In this document: positions 1 through 6,605 of the stretch, piece after piece | Position numbering within the stretch: the first letter of the stretch is position 1 | How the letters are laid out: every line of letters begins with the position of its first letter | NCBI GenBank assembly: GCA_002500485.1 | Contig: DLRJ01000041.1 | Coordinates: 1 to 8,578 of the forward strand | Origin: Dehalococcoidia bacterium UBA7891 | Lineage (GTDB): Bacteria; Chloroflexota; Dehalococcoidia; Lucifugimonadales; UBA826 | Reading direction: 5' to 3' | Length of the DNA stretch: 8,578 nucleotides | Translations under genes and position numbers: made by a program | Notes under the pieces: generated by a model | The model's database searches: none | Told to the model about the DNA's origin: nothing | What the model saw: only the letters and a program-made list of their open reading frames with translations

Positions 1-1
1 T

Positions 2-220
2 GCTGCTTTTAATACATCCAGCAGCATAGATATTGATCCAATCATCCACCCTGATGATATCCATGCGTTGGTGGCCCCTGGATTTCCGTCCCCTACTTTC
101 CTAACATCCCTACCCGAAAGAGTTCGCACACAAATCAAAGACCACGGTATCGAACCGCTGAGAAATCCTATAAATGTCCCTACTAAGGTGTCATACATTA
201 GTGCACTAACAACTATCTGA
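2..220 (+). CDS. 3' end of an unrecognised protein (partial, 72 residues)
   Basis: The frame is open from base 2 to a TGA at 218-220 and encodes 72 residues with ordinary protein composition, so this is the C-terminal end of a gene that starts before the window. It contains no motif I can assign: a Ser/Asp-rich start, an HPDDIHALVAPGFPSP stretch and a basic/acidic helix-like part around VRTQIKDHG, ending in SALTTI. There is no signal peptide or membrane segment in the visible part. It lies about 190 bases upstream of the SDR gene on the same strand, so it could belong to the same catabolic neighbourhood, though the gap is AT-rich and large enough for a separate promoter. I do not assign a function. 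Codon composition resembles its neighbours. Confidence 0.6.
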   Translation, partial: AAFNTSSSIDIDPIIHPDDIHALVAPGFPSPTFLTSLPERVRTQIKDHGIEPLRNPINVPTKVSYISALTTI

Positions 221-412
221 AGCCAGCTAACAAGATATTCCGGAAGATTACCACAAAGTTAAATACATCTTTAATTCAAGATCACAAAAGGTGAATTGGT
301 ATGCCTATTACTTTGTTTAAGGTAATTCCAATTCTAAGTATTAACCCTACTGATAAAATCTATTGTGTGATTATTGAATATATAACTATTAATTGAATTA
401 TTGGGAATAAAT

Positions 413-1291
413 ATGCTTTATCATGATCCGATATTCAGTGTTAAGGATAAAACCGCCGTAATAACAGGTGCTTCTTCTGGCTTGGGAGTCACCTTTGCCC
501 AGATACTGGCTGAGAGAGGTGCCAATGTAGTGCTTTCTGCAAGAAGAATCGAAAACTTAAACACCCTTAAGGAATCATTCGACTCTGAAAATTTTTCTTC
601 AATGGTGGCCCAATGCGATGTAACAGAATCAACCCAAGTGGCGAATATGTTCACAAAGGCTGAAGAAAAATTCGGAAGAGTAGACATACTGGTAAATAAT
701 GCCGGACAGATAGCCGAGGCTGGATCAGTTCCAGAAAACGTTACCGATTATATGTTTGAACAAACTGTCAAAGTGAACCTAATCGGGTTGTGGTATTGCT
801 GTAAGGAGGGAGGAAGGCGAATGCTTAGTGATGGACGAGGAGGTTCAATAATCAATCTATCTTCTGTTGCCGGTCTTAATGGCATGCGGGGAATGCCAGT
901 TGCCTACCAGGCGACTAAAGGAGCAGTCACCACACTAACAAAAAGTTTAGCAGCCAACTGGGCAGACCGAGGGGTACGAGTAAATGCCATCGCACCTGGA
1001 TGGTTCCCTAGTGAGATGACTGGTGCATGGGTGAAGAAAGGTATGTTTCTCGATCACATTAGCGCAAATTCCCCTATGGGAAGAATTGGCAAACCTGAAG
1101 AGCTAACCGGAGCTTTATTATTACTTGCCTCAAACGCATCCAGTTTTATAAATGGAGAAGTCATTTCTGTTGACGGTGGTGTTAACGCCTCTACGGGGCT
1201 TCCATTTTTCACTGAGGAAATGTTCAGTGTAATGGAAAAAGCGGTACCTGGTGATCTGGGGAAAAGAGTGAAGCCACCAGAAAAATGTTAA
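413..1291 (+). CDS. Short-chain dehydrogenase/reductase (classical SDR, FabG-like)
   Basis: An NAD(P)-dependent oxidoreductase of the classical SDR family, probably cytosolic, acting on an alcohol or ketone that cannot be named from sequence. Residues 18-25 are the nucleotide-binding TGASSGLG, 95-98 NNAG, Asn122 the structural/catalytic Asn, Ser151 in the SSVAG strand, and Tyr165-x3-Lys169 (YQATK) the active-site pair, so the catalytic tetrad is intact. The PGW motif and C-terminal SFINGEVISVDGG are typical of FabG-like SDRs. Length, 292 residues, is slightly above the usual 250 because of a C-terminal tail after the VDGG motif. I chose ATG 413, with GGGA 5 bases upstream; a TTG at 401 in the same frame is a weaker alternative. 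It overlaps the next gene by 7 bases (ATGTTAA). Exact substrate unknown; 3-oxoacyl-ACP reductase activity is possible but not shown. Confidence 0.93.
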   Translation: MLYHDPIFSVKDKTAVITGASSGLGVTFAQILAERGANVVLSARRIENLNTLKESFDSENFSSMVAQCDVTESTQVANMFTKAEEKFGRVDILVNNAGQIAEAGSVPENVTDYMFEQTVKVNLIGLWYCCKEGGRRMLSDGRGGSIINLSSVAGLNGMRGMPVAYQATKGAVTTLTKSLAANWADRGVRVNAIAPGWFPSEMTGAWVKKGMFLDHISANSPMGRIGKPEELTGALLLLASNASSFINGEVISVDGGVNASTGLPFFTEEMFSVMEKAVPGDLGKRVKPPEKC

Positions 1292-2151
1292 CCCTTAAAG
1301 ACCCCAATACGGTTCTTGCGATCGTTGCCGAATCGTCAAATAAATTTATAACCGGACTAGCAGACTTAAAACCAACCGAATGGGAAATACCTAGTAAATG
1401 CCACCAGTGGGCCGTAAAAGATGTCTCTTCCCATACTTTGGCTATTGATGGGTTTTTGCTGAATTCTTTATCTAGAGCCATAGAGGGTGACGGAAATCCA
1501 ACTGAAGGCATGCCAAACCCGGGAACTGGTAATGCTCGAAGCATGGCAGATGGGATTGCGTCACGGGCTATACAGATATCGGAAACAGCTTTTCCTAAAT
1601 TAGAACAATTGCTCGATACATTATCCAATATGGAATGGGATCTAATAAATGCTTTTCAAAACATTGCTTCAGAAAACTGGCATATTCCAGCTTACCACCC
1701 TGCAGGTAAATTTTCCCCATATTTATTGCTCAAAATGAAACTACTGGAACTTGTTATACATTCTTGGGACATATTTTCATCTCTAAATTCTTCGTACAAA
1801 ATGCAAAATTCAGAGGCCAAATTACTATGTGAGGTATGGAAAGAGCCTAATATATCTAATTGGCTGTACACTCCAGACCTTGAACAAATCGACCCTACCA
1901 CAATCGATTTTTGTTTTGATGACAGTGAAGCATTAAGGATTCAAACCTGGCGGGGCTCGCTTCACATATTTGATCGACCTATCGAAAAAGCTACTGAAAC
2001 TATCACGACAGTTGAAACCACATACCAGGATTTCGCCTTGCTGATTACGGCCAGAAGAAATATACACGAGGCTTACAACAGTAACGTGATTTCTGTTACG
2101 GGCGATAAAGCCAAATTAGACAGTTTTCACAAATGGTTCAGAGGCTCTTAA
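1285..2151 (+). CDS. Maleylpyruvate isomerase-family (MDMPI/DinB-like) protein
   Basis: A 288-residue protein with the two-part layout of the mycothiol-dependent maleylpyruvate isomerase family: an N-terminal four-helix DinB-like metal-binding domain (about 1-170) and a C-terminal SCP2-like domain ending in ISVTGDKAKLDSFHKWF. The family's metal ligands appear as His50 (W-x-VKDVSSH), Glu155 and His159 in ELVIHSWDI. Members isomerise or conjugate small ring-fission products with a thiol cofactor, but many have unknown substrates, and mycothiol itself cannot be inferred here. The ATG lies inside the end of the SDR gene (7-base overlap), which suggests translational coupling and a shared pathway. 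The C-terminal part is more divergent than the helical part. It converges on the acetamidase gene with only 9 bases between stop codons and no clear terminator. The fold call is fairly sure, the reaction is not. Confidence 0.75.
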   Translation: MLTLKDPNTVLAIVAESSNKFITGLADLKPTEWEIPSKCHQWAVKDVSSHTLAIDGFLLNSLSRAIEGDGNPTEGMPNPGTGNARSMADGIASRAIQISETAFPKLEQLLDTLSNMEWDLINAFQNIASENWHIPAYHPAGKFSPYLLLKMKLLELVIHSWDIFSSLNSSYKMQNSEAKLLCEVWKEPNISNWLYTPDLEQIDPTTIDFCFDDSEALRIQTWRGSLHIFDRPIEKATETITTVETTYQDFALLITARRNIHEAYNSNVISVTGDKAKLDSFHKWFRGS

Positions 2152-2160
2152 GCAGGTTAA

Positions 2161-3099
2161 CTATGCAGATTGTGATATCAGGGAGCCGGGGCTGGCACTT
2201 GGCAAAACTGATTTAGGAATTTTACAAATCATTGTGTATGCCGGATCAAAAACATTCCCTACATCGTACTGAACATACGTGCCCAACATGATATTAGCGT
2301 CTGGCCAAGACAACGCATAGTCATTAACAAGCCACCTCAACATTTCTGAAGTACTATGTTGTAGAGCCTCGTCTAATGGTCTCACGTTCCCGGCAGTAAA
2401 AATAAAATCTTCATTTTGCCCCCTGGGCCAAAATATCTCTATCTTCGGAATTACGGTAAGGGTAAAACTCACATCCATTGAAATCTCAATTCCGGTTCCC
2501 AATATTTCCCCATCAGATTGCCAGGCATGGCCATCTCCAATATGGAAAAGCGCCCCATCAACAAAAATAGGAAAGTAGGCAGTGACTCCACTTTCAAAAC
2601 CTCTATAGTCCATATTGCCACCATGGGGTCCAGAAGTAGCAGTTGAAATGGCTTGACCACGATCAGGAGCCACGCCAAAACAGCCTATCATCGGACGAAT
2701 TGGAACTGATAGATCCGTAAGACCTTCAGAAGGATTTTCAATCCTCGCTGTATTAGAATCAAAATCTAAAAGGAAATCGAATGTGTCTAAATCTGTCACC
2801 CTACTATCATGACCCGGTTCCAGCACATTGGATGCTATTTTGGGTCTGCAAAACCCATGACCCCGATTAGGCCAAATATTGTTTAACCTAACGGCTAAAA
2901 CATCCCCAGGGCAAGCTCCCTCCACATAGATGGGCCCAGTTTGAGGGTTACCTCTTCCTGACACAAGTATTCCCTTTTTATCAAATCCACCGGCATCAAC
3001 AGTGTTTGTATTCACTGTATCCCCACTATTTATTTTCAAAGCTGGAGGATGGGAGCCAATCGAAAGATAATATTTATCTGGTTCAAACGAATGTATCAT
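2161..3099 (-). CDS. Acetamidase/formamidase (FmdA/AmdA family)
   Basis: Cytosolic hydrolase of the FmdA_AmdA family, which releases ammonia from formamide, acetamide or similar short amides. Recognisable segments in order are GDTVNTNTVDAGG (26-38), GPIYVEGACPGDVLAV (55-70), MIGCFGVAP (137-145), the conserved GPHGGNMD (157-164) and GDGHAWQSDGE (188-198), where the usual QGDGE has Ser in place of Gly. At 312 residues it fits the short branch of the family. The start is ATG 3099, with AGGAG (3113-3109) 9 bases upstream; ATG 3108 directly abuts that AGGAG and is unlikely. It is the second gene of a probable operon, 34 bases behind the ABM-fold gene. The particular amide cannot be told from sequence. 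Confidence 0.92.
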   Translation of the reverse strand: MIHSFEPDKYYLSIGSHPPALKINSGDTVNTNTVDAGGFDKKGILVSGRGNPQTGPIYVEGACPGDVLAVRLNNIWPNRGHGFCRPKIASNVLEPGHDSRVTDLDTFDFLLDFDSNTARIENPSEGLTDLSVPIRPMIGCFGVAPDRGQAISTATSGPHGGNMDYRGFESGVTAYFPIFVDGALFHIGDGHAWQSDGEILGTGIEISMDVSFTLTVIPKIEIFWPRGQNEDFIFTAGNVRPLDEALQHSTSEMLRWLVNDYALSWPDANIMLGTYVQYDVGNVFDPAYTMICKIPKSVLPSASPGSLISQSA

Positions 3100-3108
3100 G
3101 GGGTACAT

Positions 3109-3113
3109 CTCCT
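3109..3113 (-). promoter_or_regulatory. Shine-Dalgarno site that sets the acetamidase start
   Basis: AGGAG on the minus strand. It touches ATG 3108 with no spacer but sits 9 bases from ATG 3099, so the downstream ATG is the better start and the protein is three residues shorter than the longest reading frame. Confidence 0.65.
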
Positions 3114-3133
3114 AAAGAAAAATCCGGTGTACT

Positions 3134-3439
3134 CTATCTGATGAGGCTATGCATCCGATAAATCGAAGTAGGTGATCTCCGAGGAGATTCCAAAAGAGCT
3201 ACGAGCTTCTCCAAATTCCCGTCATCTGTCCTATATTCCAAATATTTCAGATGATGTTCTTTTGATGCCCAATTTTCAGTCATTATAAGACGATTTGGAT
3301 CTTCCTGATCAGCTGATATATCGATATGGCTACAACCATCAAACTCCCTCGTCACTGGAAAAATATTTTGACAAATTTCAATGAATTCATCCGCGTTTCC
3401 ATCGACACAATTGAATTCAGCAAGTACTTTTACAGTCAT
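3134..3439 (-). CDS. Antibiotic biosynthesis monooxygenase (ABM)-fold protein, YgiN-like
   Basis: A 101-residue single-domain dimeric alpha+beta barrel protein. The pattern VKVLAEFNCVDGNADEFIEIC... followed by VTREFDGCSHIDIS, a strand with RLIMTENWASKEHHLKYL and the end of the second helix is the usual ABM layout; the ENWxSxExHxxYL segment is the most recognisable part. Relatives act as cofactor-free quinol monooxygenases or as small oxygenase partners in aromatic catabolism; others have no known activity. ATG 3439 has GGAG 8 bases upstream. It is the first gene of a probable two-gene operon with the acetamidase, which suggests a shared catabolic task, but nothing here identifies the substrate. 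An EthD-type or stress-response barrel protein is the main alternative within the same fold. Confidence 0.85.
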   Translation of the reverse strand: MTVKVLAEFNCVDGNADEFIEICQNIFPVTREFDGCSHIDISADQEDPNRLIMTENWASKEHHLKYLEYRTDDGNLEKLVALLESPRRSPTSIYRMHSLIR

Positions 3440-3482
3440 GGAAATGGCTCCATAAATTTATCTGTCCTTATTTAGCTCGGTC

Positions 3483-3488
3483 ATTATA
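3483..3488 (-). promoter_or_regulatory. Candidate -10 element for the ABM/acetamidase operon
   Basis: A perfect TATAAT on the minus strand, 43 bases upstream of ATG 3439 and directed toward the operon. No good -35 box is visible at 17-18 bases upstream, so this rests on the -10 match and its position alone. Confidence 0.35.
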
Positions 3489-3572
3489 GTCGATAACCCA
3501 AAAGGAAATATGTTCACAATTGGGAGTAAAATATATGCTATGAGGTTTCCTAGGTGATCGATTACCTTCCAG

Positions 3573-3941
3573 CTACTGGACCTTTCCGTATTTCCAACCC
3601 GCCCAAATAGAAAACGGGACACTCCAGAACAAAGATCCAAATAAACCCAACAATCCAAATTGCCATAATGGTTCTGAACCCGAGGACCCGAAAAGTGCTC
3701 CTAACACTGGAATAAGTAATGTCATGTAAGTCACTACCAAAAAAAAACCACTTTTAGAGTGGCTTAATTTGGATATCAACAAAGAAGCGGATCCGGCAAT
3801 AATCAAAGAAATCGCAAATTCCCACAGACTGAAATTAGAATCGGAAGTAAACAAATCGTGGGCAAGTTTGAATACTAGTGTACTTACAACTCCAGTAAGG
3901 CCAAAAAGCATCCAATTTTTTATTGCTGTGACCCAATTCAT
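3573..3941 (-). CDS. Small four-helix membrane protein, unknown function
   Basis: A 122-residue very hydrophobic protein with four predicted membrane segments at roughly residues 9-28, 40-58, 64-84 and 93-113, short loops and a basic end (WKYGKVQ), which would put both termini on the same side. No catalytic or transport motif is visible and I do not recognise the family. The start ATG 3941 has AGAAG 5 bases upstream, a weak ribosome site. It lies 133 bases upstream of the ABM gene on the same strand, with a possible internal promoter between them. A hydrophobic stretch in another frame directly after its stop (minus strand, about 3545-3480) could mean a frameshift has removed a fifth helix; see findings. 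Confidence 0.65.
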   Translation of the reverse strand: MNWVTAIKNWMLFGLTGVVSTLVFKLAHDLFTSDSNFSLWEFAISLIIAGSASLLISKLSHSKSGFFLVVTYMTLLIPVLGALFGSSGSEPLWQFGLLGLFGSLFWSVPFSIWAGWKYGKVQ

Positions 3942-4014
3942 ATCATCTTCTATGATTGCAGATAGAGGCTTCTATACAAGTCTTGATAATGAGCAGTAAT
4001 CCGCAAACTACCTC

Positions 4015-4058
4015 TCCTTAGTTACTGACTCTTAATCAGCAGGTTCACGGTTCAAATG
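4015..4058 (+). pseudogene. Decayed tRNA-Lys(CUU) fragment
   Basis: Bases 4024-4057 match the 3' half of a bacterial tRNA. CTGA-CTCTTAA-TCAG is a perfect 4-bp anticodon stem with a seven-base loop carrying anticodon CTT (Lys). It is followed by a short variable region (CAGGT) and CACGG-TTCAAAT, the 5' side and loop of the T arm. The bases after the T loop (GGGTTT...) cannot close the T stem and no acceptor stem exists. Upstream, CTTAGTT resembles a D-loop piece with about nine bases missing. It is therefore not a working tRNA, but a remnant of one. Confidence 0.5.
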
Positions 4059-4153
4059 GGTTTCCTCTTTCCAGCTACTCATTCAGAGGCCTATCAGCAC
4101 ACATATGTTTGATTAATCTACAATGGGGTTCCTTTCAACTCTAAAACCATGTG

Positions 4154-4789
4154 TCAATCTTGTTGTCTAAGGAGAACCCCACCAGAAGATGCCACTAACA
4201 CGATGGAGATTGCGAATACCGCGAACCCTATATCGTCAAGAATAAGTGCTGCTGGAAACATTATGATACCAATCAAGCACAGGAGACCAGATAATACGGT
4301 CGGCAGAGGTCTTTTTTCTAATAGCATTCCCAACCCTAATAGTGCTAAACCCAGTCCCCAGAAAACAGGCATTCCCATAAAGGCAGAGTCGGATATAAGT
4401 TCCAATGACACTGCAACATCTTTATACCCATCAGCGAAAATTTGATTGGCGCTAAAGGATAATCCCATACCTACAACAGGAATTGTTAATATCGCTGTGA
4501 AAATCAACGAGGATAAAGTCCCTATCGCAGCTCCAGCCCCTTTCAAAGATTTCCCAAGGAGAGCAAGTGCTGAAATCATACCAACCATGAATAATAGCCC
4601 AAAAATACTTATGAAATAGCCAGCCACCTTCTTATCATTGAAAGTTTCCAAACCTGCTAACACTCTTTCGTTAGGACCTAAACCTTCTCCGGCTGCGCCC
4701 ATAATCAGAGGTTCCAAGCCGGCAAACATTACCATCATCCCTATCGGGCAGATTATCATTAACCATGAAGTTAAAACTCTAGTATTCAC
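4154..4789 (-). CDS. Six-helix integral membrane protein, DUF4386-like in style
   Basis: A 211-residue membrane protein with about six hydrophobic helices (approximately 6-30, 56-80, 86-112, 136-158, 164-184, 185-206) and a long loop between the first two (GAAGEGLGPNERVLAGLETFNDKK). No enzyme or transporter signature is visible; overall layout resembles DUF4386-type uncharacterised membrane proteins, which is a weak similarity call. The start is a GTG at 4789, supported by AGGAG at 4800-4796 with a 6-base spacer. It is transcribed divergently from the DUF4349 gene, sharing a ~210-base AT-rich intergenic region. The decayed tRNA piece lies about 100 bases beyond its stop. Function unknown. Confidence 0.75.
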   Translation of the reverse strand: MNTRVLTSWLMIICPIGMMVMFAGLEPLIMGAAGEGLGPNERVLAGLETFNDKKVAGYFISIFGLLFMVGMISALALLGKSLKGAGAAIGTLSSLIFTAILTIPVVGMGLSFSANQIFADGYKDVAVSLELISDSAFMGMPVFWGLGLALLGLGMLLEKRPLPTVLSGLLCLIGIIMFPAALILDDIGFAVFAISIVLVASSGGVLLRQQD

Positions 4790-4795
4790 GTGCTA

Positions 4796-4800
4796 CTCCT
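4796..4800 (-). promoter_or_regulatory. Shine-Dalgarno site supporting a GTG start
   Basis: AGGAG on the minus strand, 6 bases before GTG 4789; no in-frame ATG has comparable spacing, so this decides the non-ATG start of the six-helix membrane protein. Confidence 0.65.
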
Positions 4801-4951
4801 ACCACTCACCTGTTACCAAATTCTGAATCTAAGATAATTAGATAAAATCAAAAAAGCCATAAAAAAATCACTAAAGATCCACCAAAATATATAGAACATC
4901 CCGTAAGCCAACCGATAACATCTGACTATCTGAAGAATCCTATTCAATTGT

Positions 4952-4990
4952 AAGAGTAACCACTCATACTACGTAAAAATACTCTTTTTT
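4952..4990 (+). promoter_or_regulatory. Weak hairpin plus T-run before the DUF4349 gene
   Basis: AAGAGTA (4952-4958) and TACTCTT (4980-4986) are a perfect 7-bp inverted repeat with a 21-base loop. It runs into a six-T tract (4985-4990) just before the AGGAGG ribosome site. The arrangement is like a leader terminator or attenuator, but the stem is AT-rich and thermodynamically weak, so it may be chance. Confidence 0.25.
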
Positions 4991-5015
4991 AGGAGGAGTG
5001 ACGTACAATGTGATG
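4991..5015 (+). promoter_or_regulatory. AGGAGG site with start-stop ATGTGA overlapping the DUF4349 start
   Basis: AGGAGG (4991-4996) is 11 bases before ATG 5008, but that ATG is followed at once by TGA (5011-5013). The TGA overlaps a second ATG (5013-5015) as TGATG. GTG 4998 is only one base from the AGGAGG. The likely true start is thus ATG 5013, possibly reached by reinitiation. Confidence 0.45.
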
Positions 5016-5909
5016 AGAGGAAAAATAGTTATTGGGTCAGCGGCAAAACGGATTTACATGAAAGCTTTTGTTATCACTTTTGTAGTTTTGTTATCGAGTT
5101 TTTTCATATCGTGTTCAGATGACGGTATTTCGGTATCGTCTGGCACAGAAGTGGCTCGCGCTATGTCTTCTGACTACCCAATGAGCAGTCCTGCCTATGC
5201 TCCCTCACCCGAGATTGAAAGTTATTCCAAAGGTTCGTCAGAACCTAGAATCCAAATAAACGGGAATTTGTCTTTAGAAGTTCAAAACGTACCTGCCGCT
5301 TTAGAACAAGCTAGGGAACTGGTCATTCAGTATGGCGGTAGTATCACATCGTCAGATTCAGGAGGCTCCTTGAACCGTTACGCCAACATATCAGCTCTTA
5401 TTCCGAGAGATTCATTCTATGAATTAATTGGGGTCATGAAGAATATCGCTACGAAAGTTTCCAATGAAAATATTAATTCCAATGATGTAACCGAAGAATT
5501 TGTTGATACTGAAGCGAAATTGAATGTGATGAAGGAAACAGAGAAACGTTTCATAACCCTTCTCTCCGAAACAGCCAATGTGGAAGAAGTAATGAGTGTA
5601 GAGAGAGAACTGATGAGACTCAGGGGCGAGATAGATAGCCTCGAAGGGAGGATGAAATATCTTGGTAAAACTACAGATAACTCCGTTTTGAATATCTATA
5701 TGACAGAAGAAATGCCGATTACAGGTAGTGCCTGGAGTTTCTTTGATTCTCTAGACAATTCAGTAAGGGATATGGTTTCTTTTTCGAAACATATCGCAAA
5801 TTTCTTGATCGGGATAATAGTCTTTTCACCCATCTTAATTGGGGTAATACTCATTGTATTTCTAGTCTACAAGTACGGAAAAAGATACGTGCTCCCTCGC
5901 AAAAAATAG
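5013..5909 (+). CDS. DUF4349 lipoprotein with C-terminal membrane anchor
   Basis: A 298-residue envelope protein. A signal peptide with h-region FVITFVVLLSSFFIS ends at lipobox Cys34, so the protein is predicted to be lipid-modified outside the membrane. The DUF4349 region follows (about 68-240): a beta-rich part with LSLEVQNVPAALEQARELV and the SALIPRDSFYELI stretch, then a heptad-like coiled coil (about 165-220, EKRFITLL...VERELMRLRGEIDSLEGRM), then NSVLNIYM. A hydrophobic helix (about 262-286) precedes the basic end YKYGKRYVLPRKK, giving a second anchor. This layout is typical of the family, whose role is unknown. ATG 5013 is my preferred start; ATG 5058, right at the signal peptide (MKAFVI), is the main alternative but has no ribosome site, and GTG 4998 is too close to AGGAGG. 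Divergent from the six-helix membrane protein. Confidence 0.88.
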   Translation: MRGKIVIGSAAKRIYMKAFVITFVVLLSSFFISCSDDGISVSSGTEVARAMSSDYPMSSPAYAPSPEIESYSKGSSEPRIQINGNLSLEVQNVPAALEQARELVIQYGGSITSSDSGGSLNRYANISALIPRDSFYELIGVMKNIATKVSNENINSNDVTEEFVDTEAKLNVMKETEKRFITLLSETANVEEVMSVERELMRLRGEIDSLEGRMKYLGKTTDNSVLNIYMTEEMPITGSAWSFFDSLDNSVRDMVSFSKHIANFLIGIIVFSPILIGVILIVFLVYKYGKRYVLPRKK

Positions 5910-5968
5910 TGTCGTATCCGGACGGGTATCTACTGCTGACAGATGTGTAGTGCCTAAAGGGAGCCATA

Positions 5969-6034
5969 CGCACGTACCGGGGCTTCGTCCCTCGCCTTTC
6001 CATCCAGCGAGCATACCCCGACACAGATTTTTGA
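5969..6034 (+). repeat. Direct repeat, copy 1 (downstream of the redoxin gene)
   Basis: Begins CGCACGTA and ends ACACAGATTTTTGA; carries GGGGCTTCGTCCC and ATCCAG(C/T)GAGCATA. It matches 6639-6707 in the same orientation at roughly 80% by eye with a few short indels. Within this copy CGGGG/CCCCG and CTCGC/GCGAG could form a two-part hairpin, but the pairs are not kept in the other copy. No open gene explains it. It lies between the convergent DUF4349 and redoxin genes. Confidence 0.75.
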
Positions 6035-6065
6035 ATACTATTCCAGAGATTGTGCATTATTAGAA

Positions 6066-6599
6066 CTATTTTCCCGATGTCTTTCTAATTTCGGACAAAA
6101 GTGTCTCAATATCAGGCCTATCACTAATGCTTTCCCCAATATATTTCCAGTTTATTGATTTTTCACTGGACACAATGAATACTGATGGAGTAGCCACCCC
6201 GTCTCCAAGAAGATTGTAAACATCATATTTTTTTACCACCTTACCGGTCGGGTCGGGGAGGACATAGTAACTTAGCCCTAACTCTCTAATTAGATTCAAA
6301 GTGTCTCCTCTGCTGTCCATACTAATGGCAACTAGCTCGGCATTATATTTTTTGAATTCGTTATAAACCCCTTCAAGCTCAACCAACTGTTGCCTGCAGA
6401 TACCTCAAAAATGACCTCTAAAAAAAACAATGACTACACCATCATTGGTGTTCATTAAATCAGTGAGTTGAACTTTATTGTTGAGAGTGTCTGTTAAAGA
6501 AAAATCATTGACTGTGTCAGGTATAGGAACAATCTGAGCAGTTTTGGCACACCCAACCATCACCAAAATAACCAACGCTATGAGTACTATCTTTTTCAT
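6066..6599 (-). CDS. Lipoprotein peroxiredoxin-like protein with in-frame TGA at the catalytic Cys (candidate selenoprotein, UxxC)
   Basis: A 177-residue thioredoxin-fold protein of the AhpC/TSA-redoxin superfamily, which reduces peroxides or exchanges disulfides. MKKIVLIALVILVMVG precedes lipobox Cys17, so it is predicted to sit on the outer face of the membrane. NDFSLTD (31-37) is the family's PxFxLxD-type segment and VVIVFFRGHF (55-64) the beta strand before the active site. Codon 65 is TGA (6407-6405), followed by GIC-RQQL with Cys68; relatives read RGHWCPxCRRQL, so TGA replaces the first Cys. The same frame continues without any other stop for 112 codons through ISMDSRGDTLNLI, LPDPTG and the cis-Pro loop VATPSVFIV to the TAG. 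A stem-loop follows the TGA. Selenocysteine insertion explains all of this; a recent Cys-to-stop mutation is the alternative. Conventional annotation would split it at 6405 or start it late at TTG 6386. Confidence 0.75.
6374..6404 (-). promoter_or_regulatory. Candidate bacterial SECIS element after the in-frame UGA
   Basis: On the transcript, CAAC (6392-6389) pairs with GUUG (6383-6380) around a five-base loop AGUUG. CAGG (6396-6393) pairs with CUUG (6377-6374), one pair being G-U, across a two-base AG bulge. The apical loop starts 16 bases after UGA and has G as its second base, which fits the published bacterial SECIS rules (a G in the first two loop bases and about 16-37 bases from UGA, from memory). 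A competing CAA/UUG hairpin is possible. The structure was derived by hand and not energy-scored. Confidence 0.55.
6548..6599 (-). repeat. Signal-peptide DNA shared with the lipoprotein gene at 8576 (copy A)
   Basis: The first 52 bases of the redoxin gene match 8525-8576 at 46 of 52 positions without gaps. The similarity ends just past the lipobox Cys, while the mature proteins are unrelated. Confidence 0.8.
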
Positions 6600-6605
6600 G
6601 GGCAC

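Noticed and set aside
301..396. 31-codon plus-strand frame before the SDR gene with AAGGTG upstream
   Set aside because: Hydrophobic, AT-driven composition and no recognised family; length is within chance expectation. Worth only a glance as a leader peptide.
2152..2160. Bidirectional terminator between the convergent genes
   Set aside because: Only nine bases and no hairpin or T-run.
5977..6033. Intrinsic terminator in repeat copy 1 (CGGGG/CCCCG hairpin then five T)
   Set aside because: The T-run is about eight bases from the stem and the pairing is not kept in copy 2.
5851..6057. 68-residue minus-strand frame after the redoxin gene
   Set aside because: It mostly covers repeat copy 1 and the antisense of the DUF4349 gene end; the matching frame in copy 2 has no start codon.
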